From Arthrobacter jiangjiafuii (GTDB taxonomy: Bacteria; Actinomycetota; Actinomycetes; Actinomycetales; Micrococcaceae), in NCBI RefSeq assembly GCF_018622995.1, contig NZ_CP076022.1, positions 1,240,001 through 1,304,000 on the forward strand: DNA of 64,000 bases, read 5' to 3'. The notes beneath the pieces were generated by a model. The model was not told the origin of the DNA. It did no database searches and was given only the letters and a program-made list of their open reading frames with translations. Positions 46,399-57,844 of this stretch are shown here, piece after piece. Positions within the stretch are counted from its first letter, which is position 1. Every line of letters starts with the position of its first letter. A program made the position numbers and the translations under genes.

Positions 46399-47819
46399 GA
46401 AACCAGGCCCTGAGCGGACAGACCAGCCCGCTGACCGCACCTTCCGGGTTGGACGCCGATGCCGCCCTCGCGGAACTCACGGGTTCCTCCGAGGACTGGC
46501 TGCGCCGCTACGGCTCCTCGCTGATGGGTGTCTTCGGCACGCCGCAGCGCGTCCTGGTCCGCGGCAACGGCTGCACCGTCTGGGATGCCGACGGCAAGGA
46601 ATACCTTGACCTGCTGGGCGGGATTGCGGTCAACGCCCTCGGCCATGCGCACCCGTTCCTGACCTCGGTGATCAGCAGCCAGCTGGCCACTCTCGGCCAC
46701 GTCTCCAACTTCTTCACCAGTCCCACTCAGGTGGCACTGGCCGAAAAGCTGCTGGCGCTCTCCGGCGCACCGGCCGGGTCGAAGGTCTTCTTCGCCAACT
46801 CCGGCACCGAAGCCAACGAAGCAGCGTTCAAGCTGGCCCGCCGCAACACCGGAACCGTCAGTCCGGACGGCGCGGTGCAGCGCACCCGGATCATCGCCCT
46901 GGACGGCGCCTTCCACGGCCGGACCCTTGGCGCGCTGGCCCTGACGGCCAAGAAGGCCTACCGCGAACCGTTTGAGCCGCTGCCCGGGGGAGTGGAGCAT
47001 GTGCCCTTCGGCGACGTCGAGGCCCTCCGCACGGCAGTGGATGAGACCGTTGCCGCCGTCTTCATCGAGCCGATCCAAGGGGAGGCCGGGGTCCGCCCGC
47101 TGCCTGAGGGCTACCTGCAGGCGGCCCGCGAGATCACCGCTGCCGCCGGTGCCCTGCTGATCGTGGACGAAGTCCAGACCGGCATCGGGCGCACCGGAAA
47201 GTGGTTCGCCTCCGAAGGGGTCCTTCCGGACGCCATGACCCTGGCCAAAGGCCTGGGCGGCGGGTTCCCCGTCGGAGCGCTGATCACGTTCGGCGAGACG
47301 ACGTCATCGCTGCTCTCCGCCGGCCAGCACGGGACCACCTTCGGCGGCAATCCGGTGGCCACCGCTGCCTCGCTGGCAACGCTGCACGTCATCGAATCTT
47401 CCGGACTGCTGGCCCAGGTCCGGGATATGGGAGCCCATCTGCGGGCCGCGCTGGCAGCGGTTCCCGGCGTCGCCGAGGTCCGGGGCGAGGGCCTGCTTAT
47501 AGGGTTTGACCTCGATCCCGACACAGCGCCGGCACCCGCCGGCGGCACGGCCGGCACCGCACCCGCACCCGCCGCCGTCGCACCCGCACCCGCCGCCGTC
47601 GCACCTGCACCCGCCGCCGTCGCACCCGCTCCCGCCGCCGTCGCCGCTGCGCTGGAGGCAGGCTTCATCATCAACGCCACCGGCCCGCACACGCTGCGCC
47701 TGGCTCCGCCGCTGATCCTGACCCGCGACCAGGCCGACTCGTTCGTGAATGCACTGCCGGGAATCCTGGCGGCAGCCCGCGCTACCGGAACCACCGGAAA
47801 AACAGAAGGACAATCATGA
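46395..47819 (+). CDS. argD: Acetylornithine transaminase with inserted APAPAAV repeats
   Basis: A class III PLP aminotransferase: [57 protein letters not shown] and [14 protein letters not shown] with the PLP Lys. At 474 residues it is about 60 longer than usual. The surplus is mainly an Ala/Pro insertion around residues 378-418 with four APAPAAV units, in the C-terminal small domain just before [24 protein letters not shown] overlaps with both neighbours. Confidence 0.97.
   Translation: MRNQALSGQTSPLTAPSGLDADAALAELTGSSEDWLRRYGSSLMGVFGTPQRVLVRGNGCTVWDADGKEYLDLLGGIAVNALGHAHPFLTSVISSQLATLGHVSNFFTSPTQVALAEKLLALSGAPAGSKVFFANSGTEANEAAFKLARRNTGTVSPDGAVQRTRIIALDGAFHGRTLGALALTAKKAYREPFEPLPGGVEHVPFGDVEALRTAVDETVAAVFIEPIQGEAGVRPLPEGYLQAAREITAAAGALLIVDEVQTGIGRTGKWFASEGVLPDAMTLAKGLGGGFPVGALITFGETTSSLLSAGQHGTTFGGNPVATAASLATLHVIESSGLLAQVRDMGAHLRAALAAVPGVAEVRGEGLLIGFDLDPDTAPAPAGGTAGTAPAPAAVAPAPAAVAPAPAAVAPAPAAVAAALEAGFIINATGPHTLRLAPPLILTRDQADSFVNALPGILAAARATGTTGKTEGQS
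47559..47642 (+). repeat. 21-bp in-frame tandem repeat inside argD, four copies
   Basis: The unit GCACCCGCACCCGCCGCCGT+C is repeated four times, two exactly and two with one change each. It keeps the reading frame and adds APAPAAV units. Confidence 0.92.
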
Positions 47820-48781
47820 CCCGCCATTTCCTGATCGACACCGACCTCACCCAGGCCGAACAGACCGAAGTGCTGGACCTTGCCGATGTCCTGAAGAAGG
47901 ACCGCAACAAGTACCAGCCCTATGCCGGTGCTGCTACGGGCCGTAAGACCGTTGCCGTTATCTTCGATAAGACCTCCACCCGCACCCGGGTGTCCTTCGC
48001 CGCCGGCATCGCCGATCTTGGCGGCGTTCCGCTGATCATCGGTGCGGGGGAGTCCCAGCTTGGCCACAAGGAAAGCGTTGCGGACACCACCAAGGTGCTG
48101 GAGCGCATGGTCTCCACCATCGTGTGGCGCACGTACGCCCAGTCCGGGCTGGAAGAGATGGCTGCGAACTCAGCGGTTCCGGTCATCAATGCCCTGTCCG
48201 ATGACTACCATCCGTGCCAGCTGCTGGCTGATCTGATGACCATCCGTGAGCACAAGGGCAAGCTCGCCGGTCTGACCCTGACCTATTTGGGGGACTGCGC
48301 GAACAACATGGCCAACTCCTACCTGCTCGCCGGCGTTACCGCAGGCATGCACGTCCGGGTTGCTGGGCCGGTCGGGTACCTTCCGGATCCGCTGATTGTC
48401 GACGCCGCGGCCGCCCGTGCCGAGGAGACCGGCGGATCGGTGATGATCACCACCGATCCGGCCGAGGCGCTGGCCGGTGCCGACGTCGTCGCTACCGACA
48501 CCTGGGTTTCCATGGGCCAGGAGGACGAAAAAGCGGCCCGCTCCGAGCTGTTCCGCAGTTATGCCGTGGATGCCGCAGCGATGGCTCAGGCCGCGGATGA
48601 CGCCGTCGTCCTGCATTGCCTGCCCGCCTACCGAGGCTACGAAATCGCCGCCGACGTGATCGACGGGCCGCAGTCAGTGGTGTGGGACGAGGCCGAAAAC
48701 CGGCTGCATGCGCAAAAGGCTCTGATGGTGTGGCTGATGGCCCGCTCCGGCCTCACCGGCGTTGCGGAGGGCAAGTCATGA
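47816..48781 (+). CDS. argF: Ornithine carbamoyltransferase
   Basis: A 321-residue OTCase. The carbamoyl-phosphate motif is [15 protein letters not shown] (STRTR), with HPCQ region [16 protein letters not shown], and the ornithine/active-site Cys motif [10 protein letters not shown]. Forms citrulline. Overlaps argD and argR by 4 bases each. Confidence 0.98.
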   Translation: MTRHFLIDTDLTQAEQTEVLDLADVLKKDRNKYQPYAGAATGRKTVAVIFDKTSTRTRVSFAAGIADLGGVPLIIGAGESQLGHKESVADTTKVLERMVSTIVWRTYAQSGLEEMAANSAVPVINALSDDYHPCQLLADLMTIREHKGKLAGLTLTYLGDCANNMANSYLLAGVTAGMHVRVAGPVGYLPDPLIVDAAAARAEETGGSVMITTDPAEALAGADVVATDTWVSMGQEDEKAARSELFRSYAVDAAAMAQAADDAVVLHCLPAYRGYEIAADVIDGPQSVVWDEAENRLHAQKALMVWLMARSGLTGVAEGKS

Positions 48782-49314
48782 CGATGCCCGCCACTAAAAC
48801 CGCCCGGCAGGCGCGCATCCGCTCCCTGCTGACCAGCCTGTCCGTCCGTTCCCAGGCCGAGCTGGCCGCGCTGCTTGCCGACGACGGCGTCCAGGTCACC
48901 CAGGCCACGCTGTCCCGCGACCTCGTGGAACTCGGTGCGGTGCGCATGCGCGGCAAGGAGGGAATGCTGGTCTACGCGGTCCCGTCCGAGGGAGGCCAGC
49001 GGGCTCCGCAGTCCGGTGTGACTCCGGAGGTCCTGGACGCGCGGTTGGCCAGGCTCTGCGGAGAATTGCTGGTTACCGCCGAAGCCTCAGGCAACATTGT
49101 GGTGCTGCGGACTCCGCCGGGAGCAGCGAACTTCCTGGCCCTGGCCATCGACCATTCGGTGCTCCCCTCGATTCTGGGCACCATCGCCGGTGATGACACG
49201 GTGCTTATGGTGACCCGGGCGCCCGACGGCGGTGCCGACGTCGCGGCGCGTTTCCTGCGTATCGCCGATGAGGCCACCGCCACCGGGCAGGCTCCGGACA
49301 GCCGCATCCTGTAG
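48778..49314 (+). CDS. argR: Arginine repressor ArgR
   Basis: A 178-residue regulator. The winged helix-turn-helix ([34 protein letters not shown]) is followed by a C-terminal hexamer/arginine domain ([30 protein letters not shown]). It represses arg genes with arginine as co-repressor; the site before argC is the likely target, which would make the operon autoregulated. Its ATG overlaps the argF stop. Confidence 0.96.
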   Translation: MTMPATKTARQARIRSLLTSLSVRSQAELAALLADDGVQVTQATLSRDLVELGAVRMRGKEGMLVYAVPSEGGQRAPQSGVTPEVLDARLARLCGELLVTAEASGNIVVLRTPPGAANFLALAIDHSVLPSILGTIAGDDTVLMVTRAPDGGADVAARFLRIADEATATGQAPDSRIL

Positions 49315-49404
49315 CTTCCCGCTCCCGGAGTTTCCCCATCCCGTGCGGCACCGGCAGCGATTGCGGTACCGCCCCCACAACTTTCCACCTACCTTCATCA
49401 ATAG

Positions 49405-49422
49405 GCAGCCTGCAGAGGCTGC
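49405..49422 (+). other. Small hairpin in the argR-argG gap
   Basis: GCAGCC and GGCTGC enclose six bases, about 26 bases before the argG start and just upstream of its AAGAGGAG ribosome binding site. A role in spacing expression of argG is possible. Confidence 0.3.
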
Positions 49423-49447
49423 GCAAAACGCAAGAGGAGCATATTTC

Positions 49448-50656
49448 GTGAGCGAACGCATTGTTCTGGCCTACTCCGGTGGCCTTGATACCTCAGTAGC
49501 CATTGGCTGGATTGCCGAGGCAACCGGCGCCGAAGTGATCGCCGTGGCAGTCGACGTCGGACAGGGCGGCGAGTCCCTGGAGACCATCCGCCAGCGTGCC
49601 CTGGCCTGCGGCGCCGTCGAAGCCTACGTTGCAGATGCCCGGGACGAATTCGCCTCCGAGTACTGCATGCCGGCCCTGAAGGCCAACGGCCTGTACATGG
49701 ATTCCTACCCCCTCGTCTCCGCCCTGTCCCGCCCGGTGATCGTCAAGCACCTCGTGGCAGCGGCCCGCCAGTTCGGTGCCACCACCGTCTCGCACGGCTG
49801 CACCGGCAAGGGCAACGACCAGGTCCGCTTCGAAGTCGGCATCCAGACTCTGGGCCCGGACCTGAAGTGCATCGCCCCGGTCCGCGACCTGGCCCTGACC
49901 CGCGACAAGGCCATCGCCTTTGCCGAGGAAAAGAACCTGCCGATCGTCACCACGAAGAAGAACCCGTTCTCCATTGACGCCAACGTCTGGGGACGCGCCG
50001 TGGAAACCGGCTTCCTGGAAGACATCTGGAACGGCCCCACCCCGGACGTGTACGAGTACACCTCCGACCCCGCCGCCGGCCTTGCCGCCGACGAAGTGGT
50101 CATCACCTTCAAGGAAGGCATTCCGGTGGCCATCGACGGCAAGCCCGTCACTCCGCTGCAGGCCATCGAGCAGATGAACCTCCGCGCCGGTGCCCAGGGC
50201 ATTGGCCGGATCGACATTGTCGAAGACCGCCTTGTGGGCATCAAGAGCCGCGAAATCTATGAAGCTCCCGGCGCCATGGCGCTGATGGCTGCACACCGCG
50301 AGCTCGAAAACGTCACGGTGGAGCGCGAGCAGTCCCGCTTCAAGAAGACCGTGGGCCAGCGCTGGACCGAACTGGTCTACGACGGCCAGTGGTTCTCCCC
50401 GCTGAAGAAGTCCCTGGATGCGTTCATCGACGACACCCAGAAGTACGTCTCCGGCGACATCCGCATGAACATGCAGGGTGGCCGTGCCGTGGTGACCGGA
50501 CGCCGTTCCGATACCTCGCTGTACGACTTCAACCTGGCCACGTACGACACCGGCGACAGCTTCGACCAGTCCATGGCGCGCGGCTTCATCGAGCTGTTCG
50601 GCATGTCCTCCAAGGTGGCCTCCGGCCGCGACCAGCGTGTGGCAGAAGGTAAGTAG
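49448..50656 (+). CDS. argG: Argininosuccinate synthase
   Basis: A 402-residue enzyme. The P-loop is [15 protein letters not shown], and [15 protein letters not shown] and [14 protein letters not shown] are conserved. Joins citrulline and aspartate using ATP. The GTG at 49448 was chosen because it follows AAGAGGAG and gives the conserved [11 protein letters not shown] start; the frame is open upstream through the end of argR. Confidence 0.98.
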   Translation: MSERIVLAYSGGLDTSVAIGWIAEATGAEVIAVAVDVGQGGESLETIRQRALACGAVEAYVADARDEFASEYCMPALKANGLYMDSYPLVSALSRPVIVKHLVAAARQFGATTVSHGCTGKGNDQVRFEVGIQTLGPDLKCIAPVRDLALTRDKAIAFAEEKNLPIVTTKKNPFSIDANVWGRAVETGFLEDIWNGPTPDVYEYTSDPAAGLAADEVVITFKEGIPVAIDGKPVTPLQAIEQMNLRAGAQGIGRIDIVEDRLVGIKSREIYEAPGAMALMAAHRELENVTVEREQSRFKKTVGQRWTELVYDGQWFSPLKKSLDAFIDDTQKYVSGDIRMNMQGGRAVVTGRRSDTSLYDFNLATYDTGDSFDQSMARGFIELFGMSSKVASGRDQRVAEGK

Positions 50657-52117
<1,461 letters not shown>

Positions 52118-52183
52118 CTCGGGACAGTCGGGACTGCCGGGTATGTCCGGATTGCCCGACGTGTGAAGTACCGAACCGCACTA

Positions 52184-52227
52184 GGCGGTGCCCCGGTGGG
52201 AAGCTTTCCCGCTGGGGCACCGCCTTT
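52184..52227 (+). terminator. Terminator after argH
   Basis: GGCGGTGCCCC pairs with GGGGCACCGCC; an inner stem GTGGGAAGCTTTCCCGC closes the loop. TTTGCT follows. Ends the arg operon. Confidence 0.88.
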
Positions 52228-52292
52228 GCTGTCGGCGGCTCTGCTCCGCACCAATCTGTCGCACGCGCCAGATCCATGGCTACCCTTGGCCC

Positions 52293-52811
52293 ATGAGCGA
52301 CTCCTTCCGATTAGTGCTGCGTGCCCTGCCGGATTTTCCTGACGACCTTCCGGGGTTTGACCCCGGTTCGGCGCCCGCCGATCCATCGGTTCTGTTCCGT
52401 TCCTGGCTGGACGAGGCCCTTGCAACGGGTGTCCGCCAGCCCCATGCGTTCTCCCTGGCGACAGCTGATGCAGCCGGGAACCTGTCCTCCCGGATGCTCA
52501 TCCTGAAAAACCTGGACGACGACGGATGGCACTTCGCCACCTCCCGCACCTCGCGCAAGGGGCGGGAACTGTCGGAGAATCCGCATGCCGCCATGAACTT
52601 CTACTGGGCGGAAATGGGTCGGCAGATTCGTCTGAGCGGAACCGTGGTGGAGCTCTCACGAGCTGCTTCGGAGCGTGACTGGGAGGAGCGGCCTGCTGCG
52701 GATGGCGCCGGGAATCCGGAGTGGCAGCTCTACGCGCTGCAGCCGCGGGAGATTGAGTTCTGGCAGGCAGACCCGGGCCGGCAGCATATCCGTCACCGTT
52801 ATGACCTTTGA
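52293..52811 (+). CDS. Pyridoxamine 5'-phosphate oxidase-family protein
   Basis: A 172-residue FMN-binding split-barrel protein: HAFSLATADAAGNLSSRMLI, WHFATSRTSRKGRELSENPH and EIEFWQADPGRQHIRHRY. It has the layout of PdxH but is shorter (PdxH about 210), so either a short pyridoxine oxidase or a related flavin/heme enzyme. The ATG at 52293 excludes the terminator, which an upstream in-frame ATG would include. Confidence 0.8.
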   Translation: MSDSFRLVLRALPDFPDDLPGFDPGSAPADPSVLFRSWLDEALATGVRQPHAFSLATADAAGNLSSRMLILKNLDDDGWHFATSRTSRKGRELSENPHAAMNFYWAEMGRQIRLSGTVVELSRAASERDWEERPAADGAGNPEWQLYALQPREIEFWQADPGRQHIRHRYDL

Positions 52812-52886
52812 CGCCGCCCGCCGCCTCAGGGCTCCGGCGCTCTGCCGCTGCCGCACTTTAGGCCCGATCACCCCTACAGTGGGTCC

Positions 52887-53726
52887 ATGACTGGTCTCCC
52901 TGATGTCCCTGGTTCCGCTGTCCCTGGTTCTGCTCCCGCCTCTTCGGTGCCCAAGCCGGGACCGCGTCCTGGCCCCGAACAGCTGGTATCCCTGCTGGAC
53001 GAGGCGGCTTCGGCTTTCCGGGAGCATCTTGTCCCGCTGACCGATGCCGACGTCCGGGCTCCCTCCGGTCTTCCTGGTTGGTCGCGTGGCCATGTACTGG
53101 CACATGTGGCCGGTGTGGCCGATGGCATGGCTCGGCAGCTCGAATACGCCGCCGCCGGCGAGACCATCGATTTGTACGACGGCGGTGTCGATGGCAGGAA
53201 CCGGGCCATTGAGGAAGGATCGGTCCGGAGTGCCGACAGGCAGCGGGCTGATCTGGACACGGCACTGGACCGTGCACTCGCCGCTTTCCACCGGTTAGGG
53301 GAGTCGGACTGGGACGTTCCGATCTCCTACCGTGACGGCATCGTCCGCGATGGGGGACTTGCCCTGTGGCGCGAACTCGTCATCCACCTGACGGACCTCA
53401 ACGTGGGCGTCGAGGCCGATGCCTGGACACCGCTGTTTTGTGAGCATCTTTTCGGTTTCCTGGCAGCTCGGGTTCCCTCCGATCTGCGGTTGAGTGTCCA
53501 GCCGTTCGGTATGGCACCGCGGATTCTTGCCAGTACCTCTGAGGACGCTGCCACCGCTGCCACTGCCAGGTCCCGAACGGTATCTGTCAACGGCATGGCA
53601 ACGGACATTGCTGCCTGGCTGGCCGGCCGGAACCCGAATCTGGGTAGCCTGCGTGCCGAAGCCGCAGCCGACGGAGTGGAGCTTCCGGCACTTCTGCCCT
53701 GGCCGTCAGCACTGCCGGCCAAGTAG
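52887..53726 (+). CDS. Maleylpyruvate isomerase-family mycothiol-dependent protein
   Basis: A 279-residue DinB-like protein: SAFREHLVPLTDADVRAPSG, LPGWSRGHVLAHVAGVADGM and RLGESDWDVPI, plus LWRELVIHLTDLNVG. These histidines match the metal site of mycothiol-dependent maleylpyruvate isomerase. The fold is widespread in mycothiol-producing actinobacteria and the actual substrate is unknown. The first 30 residues are Pro/Ser-rich. Confidence 0.82.
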   Translation: MTGLPDVPGSAVPGSAPASSVPKPGPRPGPEQLVSLLDEAASAFREHLVPLTDADVRAPSGLPGWSRGHVLAHVAGVADGMARQLEYAAAGETIDLYDGGVDGRNRAIEEGSVRSADRQRADLDTALDRALAAFHRLGESDWDVPISYRDGIVRDGGLALWRELVIHLTDLNVGVEADAWTPLFCEHLFGFLAARVPSDLRLSVQPFGMAPRILASTSEDAATAATARSRTVSVNGMATDIAAWLAGRNPNLGSLRAEAAADGVELPALLPWPSALPAK

Positions 53727-53750
53727 GGGGCGGGTGAATCGAGCAAGCAA

Positions 53751-53836
53751 GCATCCGGACCGGACAAGTGGGATCCGCAACAGGAAAAGTGGGCTTCCGA
53801 AACGGTCGAGTAGGCGTTTGGACCGCTTTAGCCGCG
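53751..53836 (+). repeat. Degenerate 21-22-bp tandem repeat
   Basis: Three to four imperfect units of the kind ATCCGGACCGGACAAGTGG, ATCCGCAACAGGAAAAGTGG and TTCCGAAACGGTCGAGTAGG follow each other directly. It lies in a 309-base gap between converging genes; the rest of that gap (to 54035) holds what looks like the out-of-frame 3' end of the DUF222 gene. Confidence 0.6.
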
Positions 53837-54035
53837 TGACGAACAAGCTGTCGGAAGGCCCGATGCGCTGAAGCATCCGGACCTATCAGTCCACACTGCC
53901 GCCCAGCATCAGCTGCCGGCGTCTTAGAACGGTGCCGGATCGTCCTGGTCCTTTCCTGATCCAGTGTCTTCTCGGGAAAACACAGTGGCCAGAGGAACTC
54001 GCCCGACGGATGGCCGTGAGCCCGCAGCCGGATGG

Positions 54036-55937
54036 TCAGCTGTCCGGTCTTGTGGTGAGAGCGTGAGCTCCGGTTGGGTCGAGTAGTGCCGGCCCAGCGG
54101 GGTGGTCTGCTTCCGCGCGGGAGGTTCCGGTGCTGCAGCCGGGGAACCGACAGGTCTGGTCTCGCGCCTGCAGCCACCGCCGCAGTCCGGCCGGCACTTT
54201 ACGTCGCCGCCCCACGCCCAGAATCTGACCCGTGGCCCGGTCCTGGACCAAGCCGGTCCACCGCAGCGCGGTGCGGGCGAGCCGGCGGGCGGCTTCGGCG
54301 GTGATGGGCCCGTAGCCGGCCAGCTCGGCCGGAGCATCATCGGCGCCGAAGAGTGTGTCGGCGTTGATCAGGACCATGATTTCCGCGACCGTACCCGGTG
54401 GCAGCGACGGAAGATCATCGCCATCGTCAGAGTCGGTACCGCCAGAGCCAATATCCTCAGAGTCACCGCCGGCACCTTCATGGTCAATGCCCGCGTGAGC
54501 CCCGGTGCCCGCGTGAGCCCCGGTGCCCGCGTGAGCCCCGGTGCCGGAGTGAGCACCGCTACCGGGGGCAGCACCGATCCAAGGTTCGGGAGTGTGCAGG
54601 AGCAAAGACGCGAGGATGTCGGTGCGCAGCTGGTCCAGACCGCGCGGGTCGCCCTGAGCCTGCTCTCCACGGGCGGCTCCGGTGAGCGCACCATAGATCT
54701 GCTGGCCCTGGGCCGCGGGAAGGCAGGCGGTCAGGTGTCCCATCCCGTCGGGTTTGGGTTGGAACCAGACCCTGCGCTGCTCGAAGGCGGTCCGGTGCCG
54801 GACCGGAATGCTCTGCGGAAAGCTCCGTTCGCGCAGTCTTCGGGCTTTCCGGGTCAGCTGTGCGTTGGTGAGCTCCGGTGCCAGAGTGAGCAGTTCCTGC
54901 TCAAGGGCCGCAGCGGCACCGGGCGGAAACAGGAGCGCAGCCTCGTCATCTGATTGATCCTTCAACTGCCCGGCATCGTCAGGGTCGTTCTCAGGCTCAG
55001 CCCCGTCGCCAGAGTCACCGGCATCACCCGAGGCCGCGCCAGCCACAGGTTCGGGGTTCATCAGCGTTCTGGTCTGGTCCAGGATGGTCCGGGCCTGGGC
55101 CAGAGTGATCGCCCCGGTTTCCAGCTGGTGCAGGGTCTCGGGGCAACGGATGCACAGGTCGTCGGCTTCCTCGACCAGAGCCATGGCGGTTCCCTCGGGA
55201 ATCCGGAACAAGGTAGCGATCTCCGTGGCGGTGAGACTGAACGCCAGACTGCGGTCGGCACCCCGAAAACGGGAACCGGCACCTGCTCGAGAACGGGCTG
55301 CCGGGCCCGGACCAGGACCTGAGGGTGCGCCGCCGTCCGTCTCGCCGCCGTCTGGTTTGTCTCTGTCGGCGTTGCTGGCTGCCCTGCGTTCCGCTTCCTC
55401 GGCATCACGCTGCCGGTCGAAGCGGTCGAGTTCGTCGATCATGAGCAGGTGCTGGCGGTGCACCAGGCGCACCTTGGCCGCAGCGGCCCAGCCTTCCAAA
55501 AGCCGTAAATCCTGCAGTGCGGCACCTGTCAGCTCCTGGTCGAGGGCGGATGCACCGCGCAGGCCGAGGGATCCGGTAAATCCCTTGAGGAGAGCGCCTT
55601 CCGGAGCCTGCAGAGTGGCAACAGGACCACGGCGGCTCGTACGGAACGTCATGCACTCGCTGGCAGCGCAGCCGGCACGCGCGCCACCGCAGCCGCCGCC
55701 GTCGTCCTCCAAGGGGGTGGAACGGGAGCCTGAGGCCCACAGCGGATCGAACGGGATGGATCCGGGCGGCCAGCATGGGTCCGGCGGCTTTGGATCGGGT
55801 GGCCAATCGGGATCGGGTGGCCGGTGGGGATCGGGCGGCTGTGTGTCCCACACCGGATCCCACCCCTGAAATCCATCGCGCCAGGCAGCGTCAGGTGGAG
55901 GGTTGATTCGTTGGCCAAACGTCGTTGTTGTGTCCAT
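54036..55937 (-). pseudogene. DUF222/HNH endonuclease-type gene with damaged C-terminus
   Basis: About 633 codons. DUF222 is clear: LAFSLTATEIATLFRIPEGT, MALVEEADDLCIRCPETLHQ, ITLAQARTILDQTRTLM and FEQRRVWFQPKPDGMGHLTA. The HNH part begins normally (LQARDQTCRFPGC, SRAEADH) but then turns into PAGPALLDPTGAHALTTRPD and stops. The expected HxxLCxxHH zinc/HNH half is absent; a KTGQLTIRL fragment resembling the usual end lies in another frame downstream. A GTGAHA repeat and a PDP(H/D)RPPDP repeat are also present. The nuclease is probably inactive. The ATG at 55937 is used; a GTG is at 55943. Confidence 0.7.
54490..54543 (-). repeat. 18-bp tandem repeat inside the DUF222 gene
   Basis: CCCGCGTGAGCCCCGGTG is repeated three times exactly (plus strand sequence), with a fourth degenerate unit. 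It encodes the AGTGAH units of a low-complexity linker. Confidence 0.9.
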
Positions 55938-56216
55938 GAACACATACTTTCAACCACCACCGACATTTCCGCCGCCGATCATCTCCGCAGGTCAAACGTC
56001 AGATTTAGCAGCTTGAGGACGCTTAGCACCGGAAGCCCGGCTGCCCAGGCACCCTTCGGCCACACGTACCTGCCGCAGTCGTTCTTGGAACAGGTGCCTG
56101 AACAGCAGGTATCGGGCGCCCCATGCAGGACAGCCCAGCGGGCTTACGGACTCTCCGGACCGCGGCTACGCTGGAACACCAAACCGTGGTTCCCACCGAT
56201 CAGAAGGACGGCGGCC

Positions 56217-57065
56217 ATGCCTGAACAGTCCGGTGCGTTACCCGTTCTCGAAGGGCGGATCGAAAAGCTCTCCGATGGCTATGCGGTTGCCTTCGACCAT
56301 CAGTTCGACTATCCGACCGCCCATATCTGGGACATCCTGACCAATCCGGAAAAGGTCTCCCATTGGTTGGGACAGGTGACCCCGCAATGGCAGCTGGGCA
56401 AGGAATACACGCTGGAGATGGACGGCGGCAGCACCTCGGGTACAGTCCTGCAGCTCGAACCGCGCTCCAGCCTGCAGATCACGTGGGAGGACCAGCTGGG
56501 GTTGGAATCCGTACTGGAGTGGCAGGTCCTGGAGAGCGGCGGGGGAGCCCTCCTGCAGTTCCGTTCCCGCACCGATACCCCTGATTTCCTGGCCGAGGGC
56601 AGCGCAGGCTGGCAGGGGATCCTGAACTCCTTCGCCAACGTCGCCGCGGGACGGGAGCCGGATCCTGACAGCATGGAGCAGTGGCTGGCCCTGCGCGATG
56701 CGTACTCCCGCGAATTCGATGTCTCGCCCACGATGGGAAGGGTGATCGGCGCGGGCGACGACGCCGAGCTGGTGTTTGAACGCTGGTACCGGGCGCCGTC
56801 GGAGGATGTGGAAGCGGCAGTGGAGGCGGTCGGCAGAACCTTGGAACTTGGCGGGGACGCACAACTGGAAATGACCGACGACGGGCACGAAACCAAAGCC
56901 ACTCTCCGGGAACCGGCCACCGGAAGCCAGGATCAAACAGCCGCGCTGCTTGCCGCCTGGCACGCAGGCCTCGACGCGGTACGCGACCAGCTCGACGGCC
57001 AGACCCCGCATCCCAATTCGCACCGCCTTGCCGCACTCCGCAGGTTCTACCGCGGGATGGTCTGA
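56217..57065 (+). CDS. Tandem SRPBCC (AHSA1-like) protein
   Basis: A 282-residue protein. The first 150 residues are an AHSA1-type SRPBCC domain (FDHQFDYPTAHIWDILTNPE, WLGQVTPQWQLGKEYTLEMD, LQITWEDQLGLESVLEWQV, GWQGILNSFANVAAG). The second half begins LVFERWYRAPSEDVEAAVEA and ends AAWHAGLDAVRDQLDG, reading like a second, diverged copy. Such domains bind hydrophobic ligands or stimulate Hsp90-type chaperones; no ligand is suggested here. The ATG at 56217 follows AGAAGGA; about 280 bases upstream to the DUF222 gene show no other gene. Confidence 0.8.
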   Translation: MPEQSGALPVLEGRIEKLSDGYAVAFDHQFDYPTAHIWDILTNPEKVSHWLGQVTPQWQLGKEYTLEMDGGSTSGTVLQLEPRSSLQITWEDQLGLESVLEWQVLESGGGALLQFRSRTDTPDFLAEGSAGWQGILNSFANVAAGREPDPDSMEQWLALRDAYSREFDVSPTMGRVIGAGDDAELVFERWYRAPSEDVEAAVEAVGRTLELGGDAQLEMTDDGHETKATLREPATGSQDQTAALLAAWHAGLDAVRDQLDGQTPHPNSHRLAALRRFYRGMV

Positions 57066-57134
57066 CGGGCTCCCCGCACCAGGCCCAGGGGGCCCGATTC
57101 CGGCCACGGCACCGGCTCTTGCTACGGTCGGAAG

Positions 57135-57785
57135 ATGGATGAGACAAGCACCCGCTTACGGCTGGCGGTCCCCGCTATCGATGCAGCCCCGCTCCTGCTC
57201 GGATCGGTTTTGACGCACGACGACGGCGGCGAACCAGTGAGCGTACGTATCACCGAGGTAGAGGCCTACATGGGGGACGTGGATCCCGGTTCCCATGCCT
57301 TCCGCGGCCGCACCGCCCGGAACAATACGATGTTCGGCCCGGCCGGACACCTTTACGTCTACTTCACGTATGGAATGCACTACTGCGCCAACGTCGTCTG
57401 CGGCGTTGACGGCCAGGCCACGGGGCTGCTGCTGCGGGCCGGGGAGATCGTCGACGGCATCGAAACAGCCCGGGAACGCCGCGGCAACCCTCGGACCGAC
57501 CTGGATCTGGCCCGCGGCCCGGCCCGGCTGGCCCAGGCCCTGGGGATCAACCGGAAACTGGACGGAGCCGATGTCTTTGCCGCACCGCTGCGGCTGGAGC
57601 TGCCTGCCCACCCGACGCCGCCGGCCGCCGTATCCACCGGGCCGCGCGTCGGTGTCAGCGGACCCGGCGGCAGCATCGAGTACCCCTGGCGCTACTGGCT
57701 TACCGGAGAGCCAACTGTTTCCAAGTACCGTCCCGCGCAGCCGCGGCGCCGGACGGCCGCAGGAGCGACGGCCCTCCGGCCGTGA
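57135..57785 (+). CDS. 3-methyladenine DNA glycosylase (AAG/MPG family)
   Basis: A 216-residue base-excision repair glycosylase: RITEVEAYMGDVDPGSHAFR, NNTMFGPAGHLYVYFTYGMH and LLLRAGEIVDG, and PWRYWLTGEPTVSKYR. The catalytic Glu is in EVEAY. Removes alkylated purines. A basic tail of about 20 residues extends beyond the family end. Confidence 0.94.
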   Translation: MDETSTRLRLAVPAIDAAPLLLGSVLTHDDGGEPVSVRITEVEAYMGDVDPGSHAFRGRTARNNTMFGPAGHLYVYFTYGMHYCANVVCGVDGQATGLLLRAGEIVDGIETARERRGNPRTDLDLARGPARLAQALGINRKLDGADVFAAPLRLELPAHPTPPAAVSTGPRVGVSGPGGSIEYPWRYWLTGEPTVSKYRPAQPRRRTAAGATALRP

Positions 57786-57796
57786 AACGCAGGACT

Positions 57797-57825
57797 GCGT
57801 TCGGGATGAGTGCCATCCCGAACGC
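57797..57825. terminator. Hairpin between converging genes
   Basis: GCGTTCGGGATG and CATCCCGAACGC are perfect 12-base arms around AGTGC. No T run, but it lies between converging genes and probably serves both. Confidence 0.6.
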
Positions 57826-57844
57826 CGTCCCGCGAAGCCGCCTG

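Noticed and set aside
54102-54953. Plus-strand frame of 283 codons inside the DUF222 gene
   Set aside because: It is antisense to clear DUF222 motifs and has repeat-derived, low-complexity translation.
55824-56216. Upstream extension of the SRPBCC frame
   Set aside because: It begins inside the divergent DUF222 gene; the SRPBCC domain starts at the ATG at 56217 with a ribosome binding site.
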